Assembly: GCA_018435605.1 (NCBI GenBank) | Contig: JAHDNF010000011.1 | Location: 62,001 to 126,000, forward strand | Length of the DNA: 64,000 bases | Direction of reading: 5' to 3' | Origin: a bacterium | GTDB lineage: Bacteria > Auribacterota > Auribacteria > Auribacterales > Auribacteraceae | In this document: one piece after another, positions 19,100 to 27,512 of the stretch | How the letters are laid out: each line of letters opens with the position of its first letter | Position numbering within the stretch: the first letter of the stretch is position 1 | The notes under the pieces: generated by a model | What the model saw: the letters and a program-made list of their open reading frames with translations, nothing else | What the model was told of the DNA's origin: nothing | Database searches by the model: none | Program-made: the position numbers and the translations under genes

Positions 19100-20136
19100 T
19101 GTTTATTTAATCCGGCAATTGATCTGTCGCATGCTTGCGCGATTCGGGAAAGTTCCTTCATCAGAGAACAGAATTTCTGCGGTATCAAAGACTGCAGGCC
19201 GTCCGACATGGCGTCGTGCGGGTTTGGATGCACCTCTATGATAAGCCCGTCCGCTCCTACGGCTATCCCGGCTTTAGCAAGCGGCGCCACAAGCCCCCAT
19301 CGTCCGGCGGCATGGCTCGGGTCGATAATTACCGGCAGATGGGTTTCCTGTTCGAGTACCGCCACAGCTCCCAAATCGAGTGTATTGCGAGTTGCCGTTT
19401 CAAAGGTGCGTATGCCCCTTTCGCACAGCATAACCCTGTAGTTGCCTTGAGAAAGGATATATTCGGCGGACATGAGGAACTCTTTTACGGTGTTGGCGAG
19501 CCCGCGTTTGAGCAGAACCGGCTTGTCGACCTGTCCGACAGCTTTAAGCAACCCGTAGTTTTGCATATTGCGCGCCCCGATCTGCAAAATATCAGCGTAT
19601 TGCGCAACCAGTTCGACATCGCGTTCGCGAAGCACCTCGGTAACCACCGGAAGTCCATAGGTATCGCCCGCGGAACGAAGTAGCTTAAGCCCTTCTCCTT
19701 CCAGCCCTTGAAAATCGTATGGCGACGTGCGTGGTTTGTATGCTCCGCCCCGAAGAATGGAGGCTCCGCATTCGCTGACTACCTTTGCCGATTCCATAAT
19801 CTGTTCGCGCGATTCCACAGAACAGGGTCCTGCCATGATAACCACTTCGTTGCCGCCGATTTTCAACCCGTTGTCAAGCTCGATTATCGTCTTATCCTGT
19901 TTGAACTGATGGCTCGCCAGCTTGTACGGTTTCAAAATGGGTATGATCTGTTCTACGCCGGCAAGTTGCGACAATATCTCCATCAGTTTGAATTTTGTTC
20001 CCTCGTCGCCGACCGCTCCGATAACGGTTCGCTCTACGCCGACTATAGGATGGTCGGCGTACCCGAAATCATTGATTTCCTTGATCACGGAGTTGATTTC
20101 TGTCTGTGACGCGCCTTGTTTCATAACTACAATCAT
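19096..20136 (-). CDS. aroF: 3-deoxy-7-phosphoheptulonate (DAHP) synthase, regulated type
   Basis: Joins phosphoenolpyruvate and erythrose-4-phosphate, the first step of aromatic amino-acid synthesis, in the cytoplasm. The protein has 346 residues in two parts. Residues 1-75 form the small ferredoxin-like regulatory domain ([18 protein letters not shown]...) found in Thermotoga-type enzymes, where it mediates feedback by aromatic amino acids. Residues from about 80 form the TIM barrel with [39 protein letters not shown] and IDPSHAAG. This is the type I-beta architecture. It heads a minus-strand unit with the TMTC-like gene (four-base overlap) and possibly glgC. Confidence 0.96.
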   Translation of the reverse strand: MIVVMKQGASQTEINSVIKEINDFGYADHPIVGVERTVIGAVGDEGTKFKLMEILSQLAGVEQIIPILKPYKLASHQFKQDKTIIELDNGLKIGGNEVVIMAGPCSVESREQIMESAKVVSECGASILRGGAYKPRTSPYDFQGLEGEGLKLLRSAGDTYGLPVVTEVLRERDVELVAQYADILQIGARNMQNYGLLKAVGQVDKPVLLKRGLANTVKEFLMSAEYILSQGNYRVMLCERGIRTFETATRNTLDLGAVAVLEQETHLPVIIDPSHAAGRWGLVAPLAKAGIAVGADGLIIEVHPNPHDAMSDGLQSLIPQKFCSLMKELSRIAQACDRSIAGLNKQ

Positions 20137-20221
20137 TTTTATATCCTTTTCTCTATTGGCACAGGGTTAGTTAGTGCCCGGTATAATTAAAAATGTATTA
20201 GACGTAAACAGCCGAATCAGT

Positions 20222-20249
20222 ATAATATCATATACGCGGACTTTAGCAA
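20222..20249 (-). promoter_or_regulatory. Candidate aroF promoter overlapping a divergent -10
   Basis: Read on the minus strand: TTGCTA (20249-20244), 16-bp spacer, TATTAT (20227-20222). On the plus strand the same bases include TATAAT (20221-20226), which could serve mutS2, with only a poor -35 (TTAGAC) 17 bp upstream. The two directions would share their -10 region. Confidence 0.35.
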
Positions 20250-20284
20250 ACTAGAAATCTATCTAATCCGAATATGGTGTTTTT

Positions 20285-22705
20285 ATGGACAAACATACCC
20301 TTGGCGTACTTGAATTCGACCAGATAAAACAAATTATCGCAGACCGTACATCGTCGGAACTTGGAAAAATAAAAATTTTATCCGCGCAACCGTCCGGCGA
20401 TTTCGGGCATATCACACGGGCGACCGGACAACTGCGCGATATGATGGAATTGCTTGCCGATGTGAAATCCATACCCGGCACAGGTGTTCCCGACATATCG
20501 GATATAGTAGAAAAATTTCATATTGAGGGAGTTATCCTCGACACCGAAGGGTTTCTCGCTTTGTGGAGGTTTTTGAGCGGTGCAAGGCATATTAAAAAAT
20601 TTTTGGTTTCCTGTGAAAACCCCATACCCGCATTGAAAGAATTGGCAGAGCAGATAGAATCGCCCAACCGGCTCGAAAAGGCTATATCGTTCGTGTTCAC
20701 GGAAGACGGCAAAATAAAAGACACTGCGTCTCAGAAGCTGAAAACTATTCGCAAAGAAATACGTTCCATCCGCAAATCCATTTTGAGCAAATTGTCGTCC
20801 ATCATAGAAAAAAACCGCTCTCATGAGTGTCTGTACAACGATCAGATAACCATTCGCGAAGGCAGGTATGTGTTGTTTGTAAAATCACAGCACCGGCACG
20901 TCATAGACGGGGTGATACACGACAAATCCATCAGCGGGGCAACCTGTTTTGTGGAGCCGGCATCTATCATAGAACAGGGTAACCGTCTTAGGGCATTACG
21001 GTTCGACGAGCGAAACGAAATACTGCGGATCAAACGCTTTTTAAGCTCGCTGGTTCGAGAACATCTAGATATGCTCAAATCCATGCTAGAACCTGTGGCG
21101 CAATGCGAGTTTCTCGCCGCGGCGGCGCAGTTCGGGCTTTATTACGGCATGGTATCGCCTCATTTTTCCGGCGGACACGATTTTTCTCTTGTCGACGGCT
21201 ATCATCCTCTTTTGCTGACCAGAATAGGATCGCGGGCAGTGCCTGTAACCACACAGCTTAACAACGACGCCCGATGCCTTATTATCACCGGCCCGAACAT
21301 GGGCGGCAAAACCGTAGCGCTCAAAACCGTCGGACTGTTGTGCCTTATGGCTCAAAGCGGGTTGCCTGTCCCTGTAAAAACGGAGTCGGTGTTCCCTGTT
21401 TATGAGTCTATATTCGCGGATATCGGCGACGAACAGAGCATAGAAAACGACACCAGCACTTTTTCTTCCCACATCAGCCGGATATCACAGATACTCCGGC
21501 ATGACAAACCGGACACACTGGTTTTGATCGACGAATTCGGTACAGGTACAGACCCTGAAGAAGGCTCGGCGCTGGCTATAGCTATTTTAGAGCAGTTGAT
21601 CAAACAAAAAAAGTTCGTGATCGCCAACACACATCTGTTCAGGCTAAAACAGTTCGCCGCAAGCGTAAAAGGTGTGCGCAACGCATCTATGCTTTTTGAC
21701 GGGAAAACCAATCTGCCTACTTATCAGCTGGTAATGGATATACCCGGTTCGAGCAACGCCTTGGAAACCGCGGAAAATCTGGGGTTGAGCAAATCCATCA
21801 TCAACCGCGCCCACACGCTACTTGGCAAAGACCCTGACACCATAACCGCCCTGACCCGCGACCTGCACGCGGAACGCCTTCGCCTGCAGGAAGAAATTAA
21901 AAAATATTCCTATGACAGGGAAACCGCTTCAGTCCTTGCCAACCGATACAAAAATAAACTGATGAAATTCGAGGAGGAAAAAGAACGGGCGCTCAAATCG
22001 AAACTCTCAGAAATGGAAAGTTTTATCAAACAAATCAAAAAAGATTTTGAAACCGTTGTGGGAGAAATGAAGTTCGTCAACGAAGCGAAACTAAAAGACA
22101 CGCGCCGCAAATGGGAATCGTTCCACCGCCAAATACAAACACAACAAGCGCAGTTCATCGACGACGAACCGCAACTGCCTGACGACGATATGCCGGACAT
22201 AGAAGAAAAACCGCCCGCAAAACCGTATACCGGCTGGAAACAAGGCGATACCGTTCGGGTTGCGCCCTTCAATTTTGAAGGCAAAATTTTGTCTGTCAAC
22301 GAAAAGAAAAAGCGGGCTGTCGTGTTGTCTGAAAACCGCAAAATTGAAGCGTCGCTGAAAGACTTAACCATAATCGCTCCGGCACAAAAACAGGCTGAAA
22401 TTAACGAACCGGCGTCTACTTCCCCTAAAGTGAGCTTCCATATCCACACCGGAGCCCGCGGGTCGTTTAACCCGACTTTAGATTTACGAGGAGAATACGT
22501 GGAACGCGGCATCGAACTGCTCGAAAAACATTTGAGCGATGTGCTTCTTTACGGATTCAAACAGTTTACAGTCATTCACGGATTCGGAACCGGCAAAATG
22601 AAAAAAGCAGTCCGCGAATTTTTAAGGTCTCATCCTCAGGTTACATCAATCAGGGACGGAGGCGCGTCAGAAGGAGGGCTGGGCGTTACGGTCGCCGACT
22701 TGTAG
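20285..22705 (+). CDS. mutS2: MutS2 ATPase/endonuclease
   Basis: An 806-residue MutS-family protein without the mismatch-recognition domain. It acts in suppression of homologous recombination or, as shown in some Gram-positives, in rescue of collided ribosomes. Visible: core and lever helices (1-320), Walker A GPNMGGKT (about 339), DEFGTGTDPEEGSALA (Walker B and signature), a long charged coiled coil (about 520-625), a small KOW-like region (WKQGDTVRVAPFNFEGK) and the C-terminal Smr domain with LDLRGEYVERG and the nuclease-associated HGFGTGKMKKAV. Length and order fit the family. It stands alone on the plus strand and converges with the GT-C/TPR gene downstream. Confidence 0.95.
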   Translation: MDKHTLGVLEFDQIKQIIADRTSSELGKIKILSAQPSGDFGHITRATGQLRDMMELLADVKSIPGTGVPDISDIVEKFHIEGVILDTEGFLALWRFLSGARHIKKFLVSCENPIPALKELAEQIESPNRLEKAISFVFTEDGKIKDTASQKLKTIRKEIRSIRKSILSKLSSIIEKNRSHECLYNDQITIREGRYVLFVKSQHRHVIDGVIHDKSISGATCFVEPASIIEQGNRLRALRFDERNEILRIKRFLSSLVREHLDMLKSMLEPVAQCEFLAAAAQFGLYYGMVSPHFSGGHDFSLVDGYHPLLLTRIGSRAVPVTTQLNNDARCLIITGPNMGGKTVALKTVGLLCLMAQSGLPVPVKTESVFPVYESIFADIGDEQSIENDTSTFSSHISRISQILRHDKPDTLVLIDEFGTGTDPEEGSALAIAILEQLIKQKKFVIANTHLFRLKQFAASVKGVRNASMLFDGKTNLPTYQLVMDIPGSSNALETAENLGLSKSIINRAHTLLGKDPDTITALTRDLHAERLRLQEEIKKYSYDRETASVLANRYKNKLMKFEEEKERALKSKLSEMESFIKQIKKDFETVVGEMKFVNEAKLKDTRRKWESFHRQIQTQQAQFIDDEPQLPDDDMPDIEEKPPAKPYTGWKQGDTVRVAPFNFEGKILSVNEKKKRAVVLSENRKIEASLKDLTIIAPAQKQAEINEPASTSPKVSFHIHTGARGSFNPTLDLRGEYVERGIELLEKHLSDVLLYGFKQFTVIHGFGTGKMKKAVREFLRSHPQVTSIRDGGASEGGLGVTVADL

Positions 22706-22739
22706 CCCTCGGCTGAACAATGTGCCGTTCTGTTTTTGA

Positions 22740-24581
22740 TTACTTGCCCATCAGACGGTCTCGAAATTCCTGCGCCTTTTGCGTTTGCCCGACTGCTTCG
22801 TAACATATTATAAGATTGCGTATAACAGGCGGATTGCTCGGATCTATAGCGTATAAACGCTCGAAAATTCCTATAGCCCGCTCAATATCGCCCAACTGAA
22901 AATATATGTATCCGATGTTGACCATGGCGCTCAGTGAAAATTCCAGCTCGACTGCCTGATTGAAATAGCCGAGCGCTTTTTCATATCTGCCCTGACTTAA
23001 ATATATTTGTCCGAGTCTTATGTAGGTATCCTGAAACTTCGGATTGATGTCGAGTTCCTTCAAAAACTCGGATATTGCCAGCTCGGTTTTGCCTTGCACC
23101 AGATACACATTGCCGATATTGTAATAATTGAACAGCGATTGCGGGTTGTTGCGCCGCACAATCATGTAACATTTAAGCGCCTTGTCATACTGTTTTAACG
23201 ACATGTACACGTTGCCCAGATTGTGCATATCCTGATTATAAATTCCGTCAAAACCGGAAAGCGGTACACACGTCAGCGCATAAATAACCGCTACGGGTAT
23301 GAGATGCTTTGTAACGCGCAGGTATTGTTTGTCTTTTACAATAAGCCAGATACGGTACATGGCCAACGAAGCGAACATAATATAAAAAGGAACTGTCGGC
23401 AGGCGGTACCGCGCGGTTACGAAAAAAAACACTATCACCCAAAAGGTTACGCCAAGATAAATATACAAAATCAGGTACTTTCGCCAGTCGCGCAAGGACA
23501 TGAAAAGCCCTATGACGGCGAACGCCACAAAAATACTCAATCGCAACGGATTATACGCAATTATGTCAGACCATTTTCTAAAAAAATAAAAACTGTGGTG
23601 ATTGGCCACCTCAAACCTGTTTATCATAAGCAATATCTTTTTGCCGGTCAGCCGGAGGAACTCCACAGGATGATTGACAATAAACTGTTTGCCTTTATTG
23701 AACCAGAACTTCGATACCTGCGCGGGCGTCAGTTCCCTGCCGGTAGCCTGCTGGGCAACTTCTTTGGAACTGACGTACAATTTGTGATCCCATAAACCCG
23801 AATCAGGCGGCACGTTAAACATTCCGCTGGCTCCCTGATGGTTGCCGATATAAAAATTTATGCCGCCGTTGCTGGTAAGAATTACAGCGTCGCCAAGCAA
23901 AAATATATTTGTCAGGGTAACCGGCGATATGGACATGGCAATCCACAAAACCAACATGCACGCGCGCGTCAATCCCTGCCTTATATTTTTCTCGGATATG
24001 AGAAGATACAAAACCATAGCCGGCGCTATCGCTATGACGTCCGGTTTGCCCATAGCCGATATGCCAAGAAATACTCCGCCTAAGGCTATGTACCTCCTAG
24101 CGCGCGTCTTGCTATACAGAACAAACATAAGACACGACAGGTTGAGAGTAAAAAGCACGAGGGAGATCATCATCAAATCGCCCTCAAAATAGATGAATAA
24201 CGGATACACACTCATAAAAAAAGCGGCCAGCAATGCCGGTATGTTCCCAAAAAGGATTCGGGCTATAATGAAAATGACCACTATATTCCCAAGTCCGGTT
24301 ATCGCCTGTACAATGCGAGGAGAAGCGAGGGTTTTTCCGAGCGCATACGTAGCCGCTATATAGTAAGGATAAATCGGCGAGCTGTGAAACGACACTTCTT
24401 CAGGAAAAATTTTGCCGTAGTATATATCCATGGCGCGGTCTACATATATCCGAGCGTCGCCCACAGGGTTATGAAAAAACGGGACTCGCTCTATCTCAAT
24501 GAGGAATATAGTTCGAAGTATCGCCCCGACCAGTATTATAGCGGTAAGAATTAAAACCGCGCGTTTTTCCGTGAGTATCAT
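22740..24581 (-). CDS. GT-C (ArnT/PMT-like) membrane glycosyltransferase with TPRs
   Basis: An inner-membrane protein of 613 residues. About eleven hydrophobic helices fill residues 8-430. The first outward loop carries the acidic motif GDARIYVDRAMDIYYGK, where GT-C enzymes place their catalytic Asp. A shared motif, NGGINFYIGNHQGASGMFN, follows in a later loop. The TPR tail (about 445-605) has around four units, e.g. YYNIGNVYLVQGKTELAIS. The usual role is sugar transfer from polyprenyl phosphate to lipid or protein on the periplasmic side; the substrate is unknown. Its ATG overlaps the stop of folC by four bases. The gene at 27.5 kb is a paralogue with the same layout and a matching NxxINF(Y/F)(I/L)GN motif. 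Confidence 0.75.
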   Translation of the reverse strand: MILTEKRAVLILTAIILVGAILRTIFLIEIERVPFFHNPVGDARIYVDRAMDIYYGKIFPEEVSFHSSPIYPYYIAATYALGKTLASPRIVQAITGLGNIVVIFIIARILFGNIPALLAAFFMSVYPLFIYFEGDLMMISLVLFTLNLSCLMFVLYSKTRARRYIALGGVFLGISAMGKPDVIAIAPAMVLYLLISEKNIRQGLTRACMLVLWIAMSISPVTLTNIFLLGDAVILTSNGGINFYIGNHQGASGMFNVPPDSGLWDHKLYVSSKEVAQQATGRELTPAQVSKFWFNKGKQFIVNHPVEFLRLTGKKILLMINRFEVANHHSFYFFRKWSDIIAYNPLRLSIFVAFAVIGLFMSLRDWRKYLILYIYLGVTFWVIVFFFVTARYRLPTVPFYIMFASLAMYRIWLIVKDKQYLRVTKHLIPVAVIYALTCVPLSGFDGIYNQDMHNLGNVYMSLKQYDKALKCYMIVRRNNPQSLFNYYNIGNVYLVQGKTELAISEFLKELDINPKFQDTYIRLGQIYLSQGRYEKALGYFNQAVELEFSLSAMVNIGYIYFQLGDIERAIGIFERLYAIDPSNPPVIRNLIICYEAVGQTQKAQEFRDRLMGK

Positions 24582-25963
24582 CGGTAATCGTTTCCTGAAT
24601 CTAAAATTTTATAAGGTGATTTTTTGAGTTTTTCCAACACGTCTCCTGCCAGATACAGCGATCCGCAAATCAGAAGAAGCGTTTTGCTACGGCGTGTGTA
24701 TGCGCTACAGAATTTTTCTATAAGCTCCGCAACCGACGTTACGGCCTGAACATTAACCCGTTGCGGAACACACCGCCTGCATAAACCGGCCAGCTTTTCC
24801 GAAGACATAGAGCGCGCCGAGGGCACATCCGCGCAATACACTTCGTCAGCGACCGGAGCGATAATCCGGCACATCTGCTCGCATTCCTTGTCCGCAAGAA
24901 TGCCCAAAACCAGATGCACGCGCCAGCCCGCATACACATCGGCCACGCTTTCTTTCAACGCAAGTATACCTGCCGGATTATGCGCTCCGTCAAGAATAAC
25001 CGGCGGGTCTCGGCGCAAAAGCTGAAACCGCGCGTTTATCCTTACACGCTCCAAACCTTTCACCGCCCGTTCAAAGAACGAATCGCCCAACTGTTTCACG
25101 CCTACCGCTTCACGAAGTACTCTCAAGGCGACCGCGCAGTTTTTTATCTGGTATGACGCCGGCAGATTTGTCTTTAGGTTGCACAAGCTCGTATGACCGT
25201 CGTTATAATCGAATACCATACCTCCGGCAGTCCGTTTTTTCAAAGTTATGTGATGCAATGACGATACGCACATCCGCGCGCTACGATCGGCGCAAATTTC
25301 CCTGAAAACATCCAAAGCAGAGGGTTCGTCCGATCCGGTAACAAAAACCGATCCCTGCTTTATTATTCCAGCCTTGTCCCGCGCTATGTCCGGTATTGTA
25401 TTTCCCAGATACTCGCAATGATCGAGATCGACGTTAGTTATGACGCTTATATCCGAACGTGCTACGTTGGTGGCGTCGTATGAACCGCCCATGCCTGTTT
25501 CCAGCAAAACTACATCGACATCCCTGTATGCGAAATAATCGAACGCAATGGCTGTAACTACTTCGAAAAATGTGGGATACACGCCTTCGGAATTTAGTTT
25601 TTCCACAGCCTTTTTCACCTTTGCGAAATGGCGGGTGAATGCGCTCGGGGCAATGACTCTGTTGTTTATTTTAAATCGTTCACGCAACGACATCAGGTGA
25701 GGCGAAGTGAACAGTCCGGTGCGTGCGCCTCCTGCGGTGAACATGGCGTTTAGCATAGCCGCAACAGAACCTTTGCCGTTTGTACCGGCAATATGGATTA
25801 CGAAAAGATTTTTGTGGGGACAACCTATAATCTCGAGCAAACGGGTAATATTCGCTAGACCCAGCTTGGTGCCGAATAGGCGCAACTCATACAAAAACGC
25901 CTCCGCCCTTGCGTATGCAATTTGACGGCTATTTTCATATTCAAGCGCAGTTTGAGTTTTCAT
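24578..25963 (-). CDS. folC: Folylpolyglutamate synthase / dihydrofolate synthase
   Basis: Adds glutamate to dihydropteroate or folates, using ATP, in the cytoplasm. The protein has 461 residues. Family signs are the P-loop AGTNGKGSVAAMLN (about 58-71), the TGLFTSPHL segment, LLETGMGGSYDATN, VDLDHCEYLGNT with the metal and ADP-contacting His, and the C-terminal domain starting ILDGAHNPAG. The first 25 residues, rich in Glu, Ala and Tyr, match the usual helix. accD is 17 bp upstream on the same strand, an order (accD-folC) found in many bacteria. No clear ribosome-binding site precedes the ATG, so it may depend on accD translation. Confidence 0.95.
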   Translation of the reverse strand: MKTQTALEYENSRQIAYARAEAFLYELRLFGTKLGLANITRLLEIIGCPHKNLFVIHIAGTNGKGSVAAMLNAMFTAGGARTGLFTSPHLMSLRERFKINNRVIAPSAFTRHFAKVKKAVEKLNSEGVYPTFFEVVTAIAFDYFAYRDVDVVLLETGMGGSYDATNVARSDISVITNVDLDHCEYLGNTIPDIARDKAGIIKQGSVFVTGSDEPSALDVFREICADRSARMCVSSLHHITLKKRTAGGMVFDYNDGHTSLCNLKTNLPASYQIKNCAVALRVLREAVGVKQLGDSFFERAVKGLERVRINARFQLLRRDPPVILDGAHNPAGILALKESVADVYAGWRVHLVLGILADKECEQMCRIIAPVADEVYCADVPSARSMSSEKLAGLCRRCVPQRVNVQAVTSVAELIEKFCSAYTRRSKTLLLICGSLYLAGDVLEKLKKSPYKILDSGNDYR

Positions 25964-25980
25964 TTCCGAAGGAGGCGAAA

Positions 25981-26895
25981 CTACACAAGCGCATGCGCGC
26001 CAACTAATTCCCTAAGTTCACCCTTACCGTTGCCGTTGTCGCTGGACTTTTTTTTACCTGACATAAAAAAATCCAGAGTAAAATGTATAGTCTCTTTAAT
26101 GTCTTTGCGTTCGACGATCATATCTATCAGCCCGTGATCGAGCAGAAACTCTGAACGCTGAAATCCGTCAGGCAATTCCTGTTTTATCGTCTGCTGTATA
26201 ACCCGCGGGCCGGCAAAACCTATCAACGCTTTCGGTTCAGCGATGATAACATCACCCAGCGAAGCGAAACTTGCGGTTGTTCCTCCGGTTGTGGGGTTGG
26301 TCAATACCGATATGAACGGTAAATTTTTCATTCTAAGCCTGCCGAGCGCGGCGCTGGTTTTTGCCATCTGCATCAAGCTCAATGTCGATTCCTGCATACG
26401 CGCTCCGCCTGAAGCAGATACTATAATTACGGGAAGTGATTTTTCTATAGCGTGTTCGATAAGCCTTGTTATTTTTTCGCCGACTACAGAACCCATGCTT
26501 CCACCCATGAAATCGAAGTCCATTACGCCAAGGGCTACGGGCAGGGAATTTATTTTGCCTGTGCCGGTAATGACCGCATCGTTAAGGCCGGTTTTTTTGA
26601 TTGTTTGTTCCTGCCGGATTGAATACGGTTTGGAATCCAAAAATTCCAGCGGGTCGGCTGAGCGCATTGTTTTATCCAATTCAACAAAAGTGCCTTCCTC
26701 GATAAGCGAAGCTATCCTTTTCGCCGATGACAACGGGTACAGGAAATTACATTTCGGACACGTCATGAGGTTCTCTTCAAGCTGTGTCTTGTGAATTATT
26801 TCCTGACATGATTTGCATTTTTCCCACAATCCCTGCGGGATATCTTTTTTCTTGATAAGTATCTTCGAGTATTTCGGTCTGCCAAATAACGACAT
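25981..26895 (-). CDS. accD: Acetyl-CoA carboxylase carboxyltransferase, beta subunit
   Basis: Transfers carboxyl from carboxybiotin to acetyl-CoA to make malonyl-CoA, with AccA, in the cytoplasm. The protein has 304 residues. A zinc ribbon sits at the N-terminus (CKSC near 28-31 and CPKC near 47-50), then the crotonase-like fold with ALGVMDFDFMGGSMGSVVGE, SASGGARMQEST, TNPTTGGTTASFASLGDV and FAGPRVIQQT. GAGGAGG lies seven bases before the ATG. It has its own promoter and leads into folC. AccA is not in the window. The product feeds the FabI pathway at 48 kb. Confidence 0.97.
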   Translation of the reverse strand: MSLFGRPKYSKILIKKKDIPQGLWEKCKSCQEIIHKTQLEENLMTCPKCNFLYPLSSAKRIASLIEEGTFVELDKTMRSADPLEFLDSKPYSIRQEQTIKKTGLNDAVITGTGKINSLPVALGVMDFDFMGGSMGSVVGEKITRLIEHAIEKSLPVIIVSASGGARMQESTLSLMQMAKTSAALGRLRMKNLPFISVLTNPTTGGTTASFASLGDVIIAEPKALIGFAGPRVIQQTIKQELPDGFQRSEFLLDHGLIDMIVERKDIKETIHFTLDFFMSGKKKSSDNGNGKGELRELVGAHALV

Positions 26896-26981
26896 AATTG
26901 CGCCTCCTCAGGGGAAGGTTTGAGAATCGACTTAGTATTGGTTTTCACACAAATAAAACAATTTCTTAATATTGAAAGTTT

Positions 26982-27011
26982 ATTTTACGAAAAGAAATCG
27001 CAAGAAGTCAA
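26982..27011 (-). promoter_or_regulatory. Promoter for accD-folC
   Basis: Read on the minus strand: TTGACT (27011-27006), 18-bp spacer, TAAAAT (26987-26982). It predicts a leader of about 80 nt before accD. Confidence 0.5.
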
Positions 27012-27080
27012 ACAAAAAGTATTTATTAACTTGTAAATCTTGTCATACAAAGCTGTTGCGATATAATGCCGGCAAAACTG

Positions 27081-27305
27081 CTATCTATTTTCAAACCGCT
27101 CGGTTATTTCGTCATCTCTGGTATGCTCGATAAGCCGTTGCGAGTTGGGGTTGAAAATAGGTTCGTCCGGAGTTTGCGGCGTTTCAAGCGAGTTGGGATC
27201 TTTGAGCAGTTCGCCAATAGCCTTGTTGCCGGCTTCGGAGACGCATCCGGTTATACTGGTTGCGAACGCGAGAGCGAGAATCAATAAAAAATACTGTTTT
27301 CTCAT
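27081..27305 (-). CDS. Small lipoprotein of unknown function
   Basis: A 74-residue protein. A signal peptide of about 20 residues (MRKQYFLLILALAFA...) ends in a lipobox SITGC, with Val-Ser-Glu after the Cys, consistent with outer-membrane localisation. The mature part is short, acidic and proline-rich (TPQTPDEPIFNPNS) with no fold I recognise. Expression signals are very good for such a small gene: AGGAGG at 27319-27314, eight bases from the ATG, and a TTGACA promoter upstream. It lies 185 bp before accD on the same strand. Confidence 0.75.
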   Translation of the reverse strand: MRKQYFLLILALAFATSITGCVSEAGNKAIGELLKDPNSLETPQTPDEPIFNPNSQRLIEHTRDDEITERFENR

Positions 27306-27365
27306 ATGTCAGTCCTCCTGAAATTTTAGGCTTATTATAAAAATATTTTGACAATATTAGTATGA

Positions 27366-27394
27366 ATCTTAGTCTTAACGGTATGTGATGTCAA
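27366..27394 (-). promoter_or_regulatory. Promoter for small lipoprotein gene
   Basis: Read on the minus strand: TTGACA (27394-27389), 17-bp spacer, TAAGAT (27371-27366). The start point would be near 27359, leaving a leader of about 54 nt. Confidence 0.6.
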
Positions 27395-27512
27395 CAAAAA
27401 ACGCTTCAACCGCCTGCGCTCTCACATTTGTCCGGCACACATAAAAATACTTTTCATATAGCCGTATCGGCGATATTATTGCAACGATACATGTAACCGT
27501 ATGCGGGGATAT

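Noticed and set aside
21910-22512. 200-codon minus-strand frame inside mutS2
   Set aside because: Ser/Phe-rich shadow of a Lys/Glu-rich coiled coil on the coding strand.
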